Shown here piece by piece: positions 45,501 through 60,500 of a DNA stretch of 64,000 nt. Position numbers and translations under genes: made by a program. The notes under the pieces are model-generated. The model did not search any database. It was not told where the DNA came from and saw only the letters and a list, made by a program, of their open reading frames with translations. The stretch's first letter is position 1. Each line of letters opens with the position of its first letter. Origin of the DNA: Prostheceraeus crozeri (Eukaryota; Platyhelminthes; Polycladida; Euryleptidae); the NCBI GenBank assembly GCA_907163375.1, contig CAJQUW010006363.1, positions 761,501-825,500 of the forward strand, in the 5' to 3' direction.

Positions 45501-48500
45501 CTTTCTGACTTTGGATGATTTCAAAAGTACAATGATTGGTCTTGCACAAAACATTTTTTTCATTATTTTCAATTGTCAATTGTTCAATTTTCAAATTGTT
45601 AACGCGAAAGTCAGCGTAAAAATCAGGTAAAAGTGTGAATTGAGTGGAATTGTATCAAATGCTGTCGAAATTTGAAAAAATATCATCTGAAAGCTTAGCA
45701 CGAGTCTAATTCAATGGTGATAATCCTATTTTTCTGTATTGCGTAATTTCGTCTGTAGGTATCCGTGAATGAATTGACCAAAAATTCATACTTTCTAGTC
45801 TGCTGATCACAACTGACCAAACACAATCTAAATGCTCTGCCAATTTAAAACAATAAACTCAACCTTTCACATGATATAAAGCTTTTGAAATTGAGCATCT
45901 TCATAATTGAAATGTCGTGTCAGATGTTCTTTTCGCAGCAATTTTTTAGTAAAACTTATTGGTATACTGTATCTTTTTTTGTGTATTCAACGAATCTTAA
46001 AATCCTTGCATCATGAAAAGGCTGATTGGCAGTTCACACTGTCAGTCAATTTCCATTTAAAAATTCTGCCGTCTTCATGTTGAAGTCCTGCAGAAGACGT
46101 TCAATTTTCTTTCGTAAGGCCTATTGACCACAACTGACCATTTAATAAAGTAAAATGTGTGGCAAAATAATCTATGGAGTATAAGGTTTCATATGGTACA
46201 CCGTTTGCTAAAATTGAACTAGGACTTTCACAAGAAAATCATTTGAAAATGGATGACTTTCATGTGCAATTACTTATGAAACGGCTTCTTTGAGTTTTGT
46301 CTTATTACAAAATCAACGGTGCTATTATTGAAAGTCAAATTTTCGTATGCACTTCCTGCATCAAACTCCTGACGGCCTATCTATGATGCTGTTTAGTATG
46401 TAGCACTTTGATCTTCACTATTCGTAAGTTACTTGAAGAAAAATACAATTGTCATTTTTGTAAATTCAACGTCAAATTTCATTTTTCAGTGACTCTTGGA
46501 CACACCAACAGTCTATCATACTTCTACACACATGCATTAGAAAACCTGTTTCTGAATGCTAAGCTAGATCCAGAAAATGGCGAAACAACATTCCTGGATT
46601 CGACGACAACGAGCCAAATGTGGGAGGTAGGTTGCTATCAGAGCACGGATGATAAAAAATTGATTGCAATTTAATTGCTCTTTCCAATCAATCAATTGAA
46701 GATGACATTCGTGAGCAATCAATTAATTGTAATTGAGATTTCTGAGCAATCGTTTAATTAGAATTGAAAACAATAGCAATCAATTAATTGAAACTAAGGT
46801 CAAAACAAGCAATTGATTGATAGTGGTGAAGAATGAATCAACAAAATGAACAGCCAATATTTTTCTATTAATTACATTGCGAATCCACAATACATCATGA
46901 TTTATTATTGCTTACGCCTACACTATAATAACAATGTGGAGCAATATGAAAGGCACGCAACATAAAGGAAAATCGTCAAATCCAACAGAGTAGGAGGATG
47001 AGACGCTAAGCGGCCATACGACCTATAGTAAAAGTTAAGTATGAACTAAGACATCACCACGTATACAGGTATGCCTTCTATGTACATGTATACATGTAGA
47101 CAGTAAGTGGCTGCTCAGGTGTACGGACAAGGAATTAACAAAAATTGATTGTAATTTATTTGCTTTTTCCAATCAATTAATTGAAATTGATTTGCGGGCA
47201 ATCAATTAATTAGAATTTTTCATGACTAATCAATCAATTGAAATTAGTATTACTGAGCGATGAATACGTGACATCAATCAATTGACATTCAATTAACTTT
47301 TGATAATCTCTGATTATCAGAGTATCAGGAAAGTGATTAATCAATGTTTTATTTTGAAATCAACAAATTCAATAGCCTAAATGCTCATTAAAGCGAAAGG
47401 AAAGAATTGAGATCCATGTTCAGCATTTTCCTCATTAAACCAAACAATTGAAATAGAATTAGTGTATAAAAATAAGAACCTTTTTCTATTTGTCAGTTTA
47501 TCAGTCTAATTGTCAAATTTATAAAATCCTCGGTCATTATACGTTCATGTACCGAGGGACGATTTTTCATCTATTTATTCTACATGTCATTCAGCATACA
47601 TAGAACAGTGCTGTTTTGAAATCTATAAGCGTCATGATATATAAATATTCTTGGAGTGTACTGGTGTTGGTTGTGCAAGTTGGAGGAAGCGTTGGAACGA
47701 TATTACTTTGAAGTGAAAATCACAAAAACGTTTGAGGCAAATTTCTTGGAAGTATTCGAAATCTGCATCAGCTTTTCTTTCGATGTGCAAGCAATATTGG
47801 AAAATTGAAAAATATATTCAATATAGCCTGTACCGCAGTTCTTTACCATACTATGCAATTCTATAAAGCTATAATTCTTTTGCTAGAAATTTGCTGTGAA
47901 TAATAAAATAGTGTGTATAAAAGCAAATTTTTATTTCCTTTTTGATCACAAATTTATATTGAAGTGAACAAAATTCATTTTCAGTTTCTTGAAGGTCCTT
48001 TAATGAAAGGACTCTACTGGGAACATAAGTGGTACAATCAACCTGATGTCGTGAACAGCAGTTCTATATTTTATGATGTAAAATTAGTTGGAGTTCCGAG
48101 ACTTCGTCAAGTTCGAGTTAGAAATTCTTCGTGTACTATAGCCCCAGACGTGAAATCCATCATTCATGACTGCTATGCCCCAATGTCACGCGATCATATT
48201 GAAACCAGACCATTTGGACCAAATAATTCTACTGCGTAAGTTGGTGCATATGATACCATGTAAAGTGTGTGTGTGATGCTTAGAAATACATGATTAGGTT
48301 CTAGGACATTTGTTTATATTTGTTCGATTGTTTTCCTTTCGTCCCATCCGTACTCGATTTCGTGATGCCTATGCAAGATGATGTCTTCAGTCCTTACTTC
48401 CCAATGAAACGTGAATAAAATTTTGATTAGATTTGAATCTCTTGCCTCTTGATCGTCATCCCACCAGTTATTCCTTCTTACGAGTATAGTAGTTGCATCT

Positions 48501-51500
48501 TGATTACTGTCATCATATGAAAAGTCAGTAACACCCACTAAATGGAAACCAACCAATCTTTCTAAGTTTTTGCCAATCTTTGCAAGATCTTCGTGGACGT
48601 CTTAGAAGTTCCAGGAATAAGATTGCGATGTGGCAATGAGCCCAGTTCTCCACGTATCCGGCTGATTTTGCAACGAATAAAAAATACGTCTTCGGATACC
48701 ATGCATGGTATCCGAAGACGTTCCAGGAATAAATCGAATTTCTTTTCTGTGTAATTTATTTTGGTAACTCATCACAACCTTTCAGACATATTAGTAAATT
48801 GAAAGAAGCCTTCCTAATTTATTTTCCACAATTCATGGCTTATAATGCACCAAGAAACGCTTTCATTGATGAAGTATTTGTATGCTCATTGTATCAAGCT
48901 TTCTGCCATTGACGGGTCTGGACTGAAGCATCTTTTATATTTTAGTATATATTTCTCTGTTTCTTGGCATTATAAACACACTGGGAGAGAATTGAGCATT
49001 TTTTGCATTTGCAGTGTACATACCTAGAGAGAGGGCCACAAAGTGTGCATGCAAAACTTTACTTTGCGAAATTATCAAGACCAATATGTAAACTCAATGT
49101 TGTCGGTTTCGATTACCTCAGCAAAGCAAATACGACTTGAGGTATGGATCCTATGAGAAATGCATATTCCATTAGACCATGTTCAGAACAGGGATGCGGA
49201 GTCCTGTCATTTTGATAGGAATCCGACTCCGACTCCGGGCGGCAAGTATATGCAGCCTAGTTTTTTTAAAAAAAGAACTGGTAACCTACATCATCGATCA
49301 TTAAAGGCTTACCTGAACCTATTTTTAGTGATCACTGATGTATGTATCAATTATCAATCATTTTCGCTGAAAGTTTATCAAATGTCGCTTCAAGTTTGAT
49401 GGATGCGACTCGGCTCCACGAGGATAAATAATTCACCACTCAACTCGACGTGGGTTAATATTTTTTTGTTTCGGGTCTAGTTATAGGCCGGAGTCTGGAG
49501 TCCTATCATTTGATAGGACTCCGACTCCAACAAAAATGATAGGACTCCAGGACTCCGACTCCACATCCCTGGTTCAGAATGTGTCCTATTGCCTCCATGT
49601 GCATGTAATTTTTTTTCGCACTGTAGCACATATCATTCTAATGTTACTTAGTGATATGCTCATGAAGAAATTTAAGTGCTTGCTCAATTGAAAATTTGAG
49701 TCGAATTCATCGAGAAGCATTTTACTCCCCTGATATTGGGTGTCATCGTTTTCAGGTGGCGTTTCCGGAGTGCCAATGAGATGGACAGTGAACGATATTG
49801 GGGATCTTTGACGTATTACGAAGGTGGTGGATATTCCATTGATCTAGGACTGAACCTATCAACTTCGGAAGAAATCATATCGGAATTAAAACATCTGCAA
49901 TGGGTAGACAGACAAACTCGTGCCGTCTTTATCGATTTTACAACTTACAATGGCAACATCAATTTGTTTTGCGTTATCAAGTAAATATCAGCTCCTTTTT
50001 CACCAAGTAGCTTTACAACAAAACTTTGTTAAGCAACTTGTGGGATAACATTGCATGCAAAAATCGATTGTACTCGACTGCGTCTTCCATTCAATTTCGC
50101 TTTTTTCTTTTTTTGGCCTTTAAGATGATTTGAAGTCATGGTTGAATGTTATGGCTGAATGCTTAACATTTAGATTGCTCTTGTAATGTTCCAAATCTCA
50201 CTTTCAGATTGATTTTTGAATTTCCTGCTTCTGGTGGAATGTTTGTCAACAATGATTTCCGCACATTGAAATTATTCAGATATGTGCGACCGTTTGATAT
50301 ATTCTTGCTGGTTTGTGAGATATTTTATTTGCTGTATATCATATATTACATTACTGAAGAAATAGTAGAGGTAAGTTAGCATATTGTGGACATTTTCGGT
50401 GCACGAGCAAATAGTGATTACTTAATAACACTCAATGATTCAATACTTTTTGGAACGAATAGACTTTATTTGTGCTTGTCATATAGAGTAAGTGTAAAAT
50501 TGTATATTTAGGTAGAGTAACAACTCAGATTTAATTACATCTCCAAAATGTGATAGCAGTTTCGATTTCAATGCATGAACTCTTTTTGGCAGGTAGCACT
50601 GTATGTAGGATTTTACTCTTTGCATGCCTACACTTTTACTATTTTGGAGTTATTGCCAGCTAGTTCTAGGAAGTGACTGTCATGATAGCAATGCAATACA
50701 GGAGAAGGAGGAATATTTTGCAAATCCTTTGAGTCACTAAATAATTTGGAGAAGTAATTCTTTTAATTAACTTTGATGAAAGAAGTGATTGTATTTTCAC
50801 ACTAAGGCTTGTTGATAAGTGCATTTTCTTACGGTTTTCATGTCACAAATAATCTGATGTTCGAAGAATATTTTCAATATGTCATAATCAAAGACTGTCA
50901 CATTTATCTTCAAGATACAAAATGGGTCCATAATATTATTCAAAAAAAATTAAAAATTATTTCTTTATTTATTTAGTTGGATCTCGTCTGAATCATGAAA
51001 TCGTACATGAGAAAATCTAGTAAATCCAAATGTATAAATATACTTGAACTCTTGCTGCATGGAGTAATGATTCTATTAAAGCATAATGCTGTAGTAATAT
51101 TAAACACAATGGTTTTTATTGATCCCAAAACTGCATTCTGTTAGTTCAACTTAGTTGACAATTTAGAGAAGTGTAAACTTAACAGATCCATGTAGGCTGT
51201 TTGAAAAGTAAGCTATTTTGCTATTTGTGAAGTTGACAAACTCGAAAACTGAAGCAAGAAGCAGAATTTCCATCTTATTTAAACGATCAATATATTGCAT
51301 GGAGACCTCAATAGGCAAAACCATGATGTTGTTCATGAAATTTTCATGATAATCAGATAAATCTCCTTATAATTTGAATGATTTAGGATTCTTGTCACAA
51401 ATTTTCATTCTGTTGGATATTTGATAAGGCTCATATACTGCTTAAATTTCAAAATATCTAGAACCGAAAAGATTTTGTGAAAACGTAGGAATAATTTGCA

Positions 51501-54500
51501 AAAGTTTAGCATTTCATAATATAATCAAGTGGTTTCTAAACTTCATGAACATAGGCCTAATCTCCGTGAAAAACTGAATCCCTTGATAAAAAAAAACTTT
51601 TTACTGTATATGTTTATGAACATATGCATCATTTCTATTGAGCCGACACTCTATGCCTACTACATGTGTCCTACTACATTTTCAATATGTCTCCAAACTA
51701 TGTCTATATGTCAATTATAGCAATTATCAAGAAGCATGCATGCATCCAATATTGACTATTGCTAAGAATATTCTTAAAATGACAGTTACATTTCGAATCC
51801 TAAAAAGTGACTCTCCTGCACAGAAGAGTCGGATCATTTTTTTGATGTTGGGACCATATTTTGTAATTTGATATTAAGTTTTGATAAACCTTAATCCGGA
51901 TTTTGTTTTCATATCATCATGCGAGTCTTCAACCAGGAACAATGCACGCTATTTCATCCATCAAGATATCGAAAAGCTCAAAAATTGCATGCTACTAATG
52001 ATGCCGCCGATAAAGAAGATTGAATGTGAAATCGTATGTACATGTAGCATGAGTTTAAAAGTAATTACTTGTCCTTCAGATAAAAATGAAAAAGTTGTCA
52101 TATTTCAAAGAATTTTGGAATTGGATTGATGTGATTATAATCCTTCTCAGCGTCGTTTGTGTGGGCTTCAATATCTTTCGAACCGTAAAAATAAACGAAA
52201 AGATAGAAAATTTGGCTGTCAACAAATATCTATATTCAGATTTTGAATTTCTGGCGTATTGGCAAATGATGTTTGATAGATTCAGTACCGTTGCGATCTT
52301 CCTGATTTGGGCGAAAGTAAGTGTTTTGAGCTTTGACTTGATTTAATGTGCTCTTAAATTATATGCAAACAAACACAGTTAGCAAAATCCAGAATGCATA
52401 TATAAAACATGTTATAATAGAATAATACTTTTTCAATATATTCACGTTACTAAAAATAGGTATATATAATTATATATCAATCGATATTAGTCATACTATC
52501 AGCTGCTAAAAATGTTGGTTGCAAAACTAAATTCGACATGACTTTTGAAATCATCTACACTCTAAATAATAGGAGCAGCTATCATGGAAACACATGTATA
52601 TCGGGGATTGCATTTGGGGCTCAGGTTTCAATTTCGAGTGAATGATGCGAGGATTAGACCGAGAAACAAAAAAAGTAAACTCAAGTTGTACACTACAGAT
52701 TTCATGATTGTCTACCGGCGATGTGGCCTTGTGGTACAGTGTTCGCTCTGTGTCCCGGAGACCTTAGGTCAAACCTTGGTCGTGTCAAACCTAGGACTTT
52801 CAAAATAGATACAATCTGCACTCTTGATAAACACTCAGCACGAAGAGAATGAGAGTGGGATAGATAATAGCTCGGCCACATGGAAAAAGGTTCCGTACCT
52901 AATGTGCTTCCGAGTATAAACAAGTCTATTTCGCAATCTTTCTATAATGAAAGAAACTTAATGCTCAAATTAATTTTGAAGTCAATCAATAAATAATTGA
53001 TCTTTACATCATTTTCAGGCCAAGTATGTTTCCTTAAAATCGGATTTTTATCTTTTTTAGGTATTGAAGTTGGTACGTTTCAACAGCAACTTAACACAAT
53101 TGGGAGCGACGCTGATGAAAGGATTTCAAGATCTGATGGGATTTATGATTATGTATTGCATTGTTTTCTTTGGATTCAGCGTAATTGCCTTTATTTTATT
53201 TGGTGCTCGTGTCCATGGATTTCGAGATTACATACACACATTGTGAGTTTAAGGAATGTGTTCATTGTGTGAAAGTTGACAAGTTTGGCATCTATTTTGG
53301 ACTGCGGTCATTACTTTTACACTACAAGTGATAATTTCATTTGAAATTTTGCATTTCACACATTTTTATCTTGTAGATTCAGTAAATATTTACAGATCAC
53401 GAGACAAGTTTCAACCTTGGGCTTCATTGGTCATGACAGGCACGAACCAGCGACGCTGGAGCAGGAGGACATGCAATATCACAAATGCAGGGTTTCTAAA
53501 TACAAAGTCATCGCACCAATTGTGAGAGCGTGAATTAGCCTGTCAGGCCTCTCAAGCACTTGCAAGGCTTTATTATATTTTGAAATAACTTGTGATCACT
53601 ACTGTTAGACTTCCTATTTTTTTTACAAGCAATCCGGCTATTGATACTTTGAGGACGTAATCAGTCGGAACCTTAAGTTACTCTGATTGGAACCATAGAG
53701 TATGGATATACCTACTCTATGATTGGAACCAGAGTTGAATTCGGGACCCCCGAATTCTTACGTCATTGAGCTACGGCCCGTCAAATCCTTGAAGTTGTTA
53801 ATAGTCATGAATTCTACAGAGGGATGTGGGTGCTTATCAATTAATTCCCATCCGTCTTTATGTGAATATTTTTCCTTTCACTGGGATTTATACTACGGCA
53901 TAAATTGCTGTTAAAATACCGCTGGCATCTTTAAAAAACATTTCAGAGAAACTGCTGAATGACAATTCTTGAAACTTCATTTATAGAATCAGTAATGTGC
54001 GCTTTATGTAATACACCTTTATTAAGGCTTTTGTCGCATCGCACACCGTACAGTCAAAAAAATAACAATATCGCCTCATTGCCGCAATGCCTTTTCTGCC
54101 ACGATAACTAACGACCGAAATTGGCTTAACAGTTGGTGCCTCTATTTCTCATGTAGCCCTTTTTTATCCCAAAAATCCCCCTGTTTACATGCAATTAAGA
54201 TTGTAACCGAGACAACGCGGAAAAATAATTCATTAAAGCTTATTAGTCACAAGCATGAATTATTGCGAATTGCATCGTAATTCAGTAACTATTTTTTCTT
54301 CACTTAGTTTTGGTATTTTGTAGATTTTTGTGAGAGATCAAAGATCAAAATTCTATGTACTTTTGGTATTATGAGCGCAAGTCCGCAAGGATCGCGTGCC
54401 AGTCTCGCATCCAACTCTGGTCGGGACCATGAGAAAAATGCATATATTCTTATATATCGCCTTCATTTGAATTGTGTTTGTAATGGTTGCAAAAAATTTT

Positions 54501-57500
54501 ATTATGATTCTAAAAAATAATGCATATGCAGCGAAAAGTTCTAAATAGGCTGATAATTGAAAACCAGGTTTCTGGAACTCGTGTCACTTGCTTTTTGAGA
54601 AGGGACCGCATGAATCGGAATCCAACATTTCATGAGTGTCATTATTAAACAATTTTTTTAATTTTATATTCAATCAAGTACTTGTCAAAAATTTGCTATT
54701 AATAATCATTATCATTAGGTACGATTAAAACTGTGCGACGTGATAGACCACTTTAATTACTTAACTGGGATATTATGTTTTGTAGTCATAATTTTCTGAA
54801 AATATACTCGTAAACTCATTTATTTATGGATTTACATATATTTTTTTTGAAATAATCAATTACCTGTGCTCTCCAATTGTGTGTGTGCTTCTTTCATGCC
54901 TGCCGCCACCAATAGGACCACAAAGAAAGATTGGTAAAACTCAAGTTTCGAAATAGTGCGACAAGGTAAAATAGACAGCTCTTCAAGCAAGGGTAGAAGA
55001 CATTTCATAGACTGTCTACGAAATCACCGTGAACCGCGGGCGACCGCAACGAAACAGTGTTATGCTAACAAATCTCTAACAGTATCATTCACCCTTTGAA
55101 ATTAGCTTTTTTAATAGACGAGCTTTTTCAAACTCACAACTCACCATCTAACACTGTTTCTGTGCGGTCGCCCCAGGTTGTTGCTAACATGTTATACGTT
55201 GTTAACTCGAAAAGCTAGTCAGATGCTCGGCGATGTGATGCCGATTACATGTCCGGATTATTGAATCGGAATAAGTATAACATCGGATTATCGGCTACCC
55301 TTTTGATTTCTGGATTGTCGGACATACGATATACCTAACAAGCGTTGCAGAATTCCGTTCTCATGCTTTTCGTCCGGATGAGCGAGGTTCCTATTATGTA
55401 TGTCAGTACTGAAGTATACTTAGTTCAATTCTAAGAAGTCACTTTTGCAATTTGTTTTGGTCAATAAATTTAAAAATTCGTTTTGTTGGCAAAATTTCAA
55501 AACATTCTCTTTTCGTTGAAGGACGTCAATGATGATGATGGTCTTGGGAGAATCGGAATTGGACGATATGATGCGGGCACAACCAATCTTGGCTCCACTA
55601 TTCTACTTCTCATACATCCTCTTCATGTTTTTTGTCCTTCTAAATATTTTTGTATCGATTTTATCGGATGCCTACTCTGTGGTAAAAGTTGAGGTTGATG
55701 CAAAAACGGGCCAATATGGAATGACTGATTTCATCAAGGAAGTAAGCACAGCTTTTCGGCTATGAAGAAAGTATTTCAGAAATATACATTAATTGTTTTA
55801 AATAGATATATAAAACTTGCTTATGCTCGTGAGCACTAGGCGAAACACCTGTCTTCCATATGGCGAGTGTTACGAAAAAATGCGGAATGTGCACGTGTGT
55901 GAAGTTAGCACCGCCACTCAGCACCGCCATCTTAAAAATGGAATGTGCCACTCAAATAAACCTAACAGATCCATGCATTTGGTGTGTGCCAGCATGTGCC
56001 ACCCATTATTTTTAAAGAATTCCTCCTAGTTTAGGAGAAATCGCTGGTTGAAAGTTCGACATGGCGGTGATGTGAAGTTAGCACCGCCACTAAAATTTTT
56101 TTCCAAAATACACAATCAAAACATACGAAACACGCACAACAGATAGAAAACCATCAAAAACATTGTGCCAGCAAGTTTCTTCTCCTAAGACGCCGTACTT
56201 GTGGAGAAATCAGTCCCCGAAACCACAAAATGGCGGTGATGTGAAGTTAACACCGTCACAAAAATTTTTTTTTCCAAAATACACAATCAAAACATACGAA
56301 ACACACACAACAGATAGAAAACCATCAAAAACATTGTGCCAGCAAGTTTCTTCTCCTAAGACGCCGTACTTGTGGAGAAATTAGCCCCCGAAAGCTCAAT
56401 ACGTCTGGCGGTGATGTGAAGTTGGCAGAACCATCTTGAAAAATGCATGTGCCAGTCAAACCAACGATCAGAATCGATCTAGATGGAGTGTGCCAGCATG
56501 TGCCACTTATTTCTTTCACGAAAATACCACCAGATCCGGTGGAATACCAACCCGAAAGCTCAATGGCGGTGATGTGAAGTTGGCACCGCCATTTTGTGGT
56601 TTCGGGTACTGATTTCTCCGGAAGTACGGGGAGTTAGATGCTGAAACTTGCTGGCACAATGTTTTTGATGATTTTCTATCTGTTGTGCGTGTTTCGTATG
56701 TTTTGATTGTGTATTTTGGGAAAAAAATTTAGTGGCGGTGCTAACTTCACATCACCGCCATTTCGTGGTTTCGGGGACTGATTTCTCCGGAAGTACGGGG
56801 AGTTAGGTGCTGAAACTTGCTGGCACAATGTTTTTGATGGTCTTCTATCTGTTGTGCGTGTTTCGTATGTTTTGATTGTGTATTTTGGAAAAAAAATTTT
56901 AGTGGCGGTGCTAACTTCACATCACCGCCATGTCGAACTTTCAACCAGCGATTTCTCCTAAACTAGGAGGAATTCTTTAAAAATAATGGGTGGCACATGC
57001 TGGCACACACCAAATGCATGGATCTGTTAGGTTTATTTGAGTGGCACATTCCATTTTTAAGATGGCGGTGCTGAGTGGCGGTGCTAACTTCACACACGTG
57101 GAATACGTTTATTTTATGAGTCCTCCAATGTCTGAGCCCATGTCTCTCGAACGGAGAGCGAATAATCTACCAGTGGATGATAGAGAACCGATGTATACCT
57201 TTCACAGGATTTCGCAGTTGTTAGAAATCAACTTCTTACTGCTGCTATGCTTGTATTTTGCGCTGTGGCAGTGATTACGTCGTCAAACGTCTGTCGCTTT
57301 AGCAAGTATAAGTCTTGAAATGCTCAAGAAAGGGCAATTTTTTTATGAAGCATGATTGACTTTTTCACAGTTTTGTAAATGCAAAATTAAGTAAGCAAAC
57401 TTCCAGATATGATACTGAGAGCCATTTAGAATTATCAAAGTGCAATCTCTCCTCGCTTTTAGCTTTCGGTATATTGACGTATGTAAGCTTTTACATCTGA

Positions 57501-60500
57501 TATTACAAAGGAGAATTCACTTTAGATCTTCTACTTTAAGAAGCACGAAATTTCGATCGAAATGACGGTTGCTGTTTCAACAAGTGGATTTTATGTCTAT
57601 CTGATTTGACTATTTTTGAATTGTTTTGAAAAATCGTGAAAATTTCACAAATTTAATATGTTCGGCACATCCTAAGAGAATATCCAGAGCGTAGCAAGGG
57701 TTGTGTTTAAATAATGAGCGGCAATAATAAAAATCAATTCAATTTGATGGCTGTTCCTTTAATAAGACGCTCATATCGTCTCTGCATTCCATATTCATAA
57801 CATTGCGCTAGGAAAACAGCAGAAAATTCAATTTCCCAATGGGTGTTAAATAGTTTGTGATCACAGCACATCAAATAATAGATAGCATGCGAAGTCTTTC
57901 TACTTTTGCTACAAGTCATTATTGAAATGGCAGACAAAATATGATATTCGTGCGACTCAGACTTCACAATTTCTTTCCAGAAAAAAGACAAAATTGTAAA
58001 GAAACTCAATCCAAAAGAAAAGCGATTGAATGAAATAGAAATTGCTCTGAAAACTGCGGATGAAAACAAAGATCACAAGGTGCAATTTGATGAATGGCGA
58101 AATGTTATGAAGAGGTAAGAAATTAGAGGAAGAATACGTATCTTATACCTCATAGAGTAGGAAAAAATGTCTATAGATGCTGACTTTTTCGTCATGTTGC
58201 TTTACAAAAAATGATCGTTGTCAATGTTAACACAAGCAAGGAATTTAAGAGCGGTTGTTGTTCTCGAGTAACAGGACCAATCTCATATTGTGGCAATCAG
58301 GAATTTTCTGCTTCGTCATTGCTGTTTTTTGCAGTGTCCTTGTGATCTGTAAACCTACTGCTGGGTATTTTTTTCTAATGTACGTATAATCTGATTTTCT
58401 TTTGACGAGTCGCATGTCCTTCTTCTCCTAAATTTGTTTATGATCATTTAGTGTTTGATTTTAATAAAGTGACACTTTAGTGATTTCTTTTGTCATTTCA
58501 GCAGGTTTTGGCATTTTCTTTTCATTCATATTCTATTATGCTCAACCTTCTCGTTGCCTCTACACATAAACAATAATGGATTATTATTTCATTTTCATCC
58601 AGATAGTACATGTATAAACATGTGTGTATATTTGTGTAATTTTTGTGATAACTCGTTGTGAAATCATCAACTGCATGTATATTATTATTGGGTCATTGTT
58701 AATCATTGAGCGACATAAGATTTGTTTTTGTTGGTGACATTTTAAAATTACATATTGTTTATTTTCTTTGATTGAGAGAACAGATGTGTCATCGACTTCA
58801 TTAATCCTTGCCAACTTTAATTGCATTTTCTGGCCATAACATTGTCCGTACGGTGGGAAAATTATGCTATTAAACATAACTTCATCCAAATAAAATTGAA
58901 AAAAACAGAATTTTAATGCTGAGATTTCGAGACGCCGGTGGAAATGCGCCCAATGTCTCATCGCGCTACCTTGCGGGTCTAAAAAGCCTATGACGGAGGT
59001 GATGCTATTGATAGCCTAAAAAAGTAAGCTGCGCATGTCTTTTACATCACGGTTGAGATGGTTCGGAACTTGCTTAAAATAATGTCACCGAAAGCGGTGA
59101 AGATTATAATGAAAGGAAGGAAGAGGTTGCAAAGAAGCGATAACAAGAGAAGCAGGGATGAATTCAAAAGCCTCTCAAGGTTTCTGCAAAGTCGGAATAT
59201 TAAATTTATAAATATAATGACAGCTAACGGGAGGTGTTTTGTTACGGCAATTATTTTCAATATTAAATGTACAAGTGGTCTCTCCCTTCTTTATTAATAC
59301 CAAAAATCAAAATCTTCATGTAATATCAGCGGACGTTTCAGAATACAGAATGAAAGCAACTCTATGCGGCGCAAATGAAAAATTATTAGCCAATTAACAG
59401 CAATGCGTGACGTCGATTCAGGCTCGGAGACCAAGCCTGAATCAACCTTGCTTTCTGCAAACACATTCACGATGCCATGAGCACGTTTTAAAATATCAAT
59501 CGCAAAGTCGTCAACAATCGCACAACTACAATCAATACAGTCATGCGCACTCAAAGCACTCTTGTCATTACCCTTGTTTGCACTGCAAAAATGCTCTTGG
59601 TGTCTAATTTTAAAGTTCCTCGATATACATGACCACACATGACACATGATCCCTTTTCCTCGATATAAAAGGCAGGAATCACTTTTATTTTCAATATTGA
59701 AAATAATTACATTATTAAATTTATAAACGGAAAAGTTAAGCGTATTATTAGTGCTCATACAAGCACTTTTATTACAATCAAAAATGCAAAAATGAAAGAA
59801 AAGTATTTGCAAACGTAAGCATAGTAAAATGTGGAAATCCCTTTGCATCTGATAATGAGCTGTCGGGCAAGCTCGAAAGCTCAGAAAATTTTTAAGATGG
59901 GGTTGGACTTCTTGCTTCTCTTAAAAAAATTGACTGTCTTTTTGCGAAAACATGACGACCATTTTCTTACATACTAGCAGTAGCGTTTGAAATTATTATA
60001 ATTGATATTGAATATTGCTTATTAAGAAAAATATTTTAAAGAATCCGAATATGAAGAACATTCCGAGAAGACGGAGTATTAATTGAAATAATTTTCTGGC
60101 GTTCCTCAGGGCTCTGGACCAGGAACATGCCTATTTACTTTGTTAATTGGAACACTTAGCATTTACACTCCAATCATGACGTTATTAAGCATGCTGATGG
60201 TCATTCTCGTAGAAACTTGCACAATTGATAATCATTGTCCCAATAGTTTGGAGTTTGTTCTTGTGTGGTCATGTGTAAAATTAAATGCCAATAAATCATG
60301 AAATCTGTCTTATCAAACGTGTCAATAATAGTTTCAAATCGTCTAGAAGCCGTTGTTACATTTCTTTTTAATTTCTGTTCAATGTTAATTAGATGTAAAT
60401 TATACTATTTACAAACTTCACTCTCGCAGCATTTTTGCATAATTTGCTGATATCAACACTAAGATGAGTATAGTATTGAGTACCTTTTTTGATAACGATT

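Noticed and set aside
53366-53525. Candidate PKD2 exon after a TTGTAG acceptor, reading F-S-K-Y-L-Q-I-T-R-Q
   Set aside because: It is phase-compatible but the sequence is unlike any pore region and ends in a stop; joining 53242 directly to 55522 gives a gap-free pore of family length.
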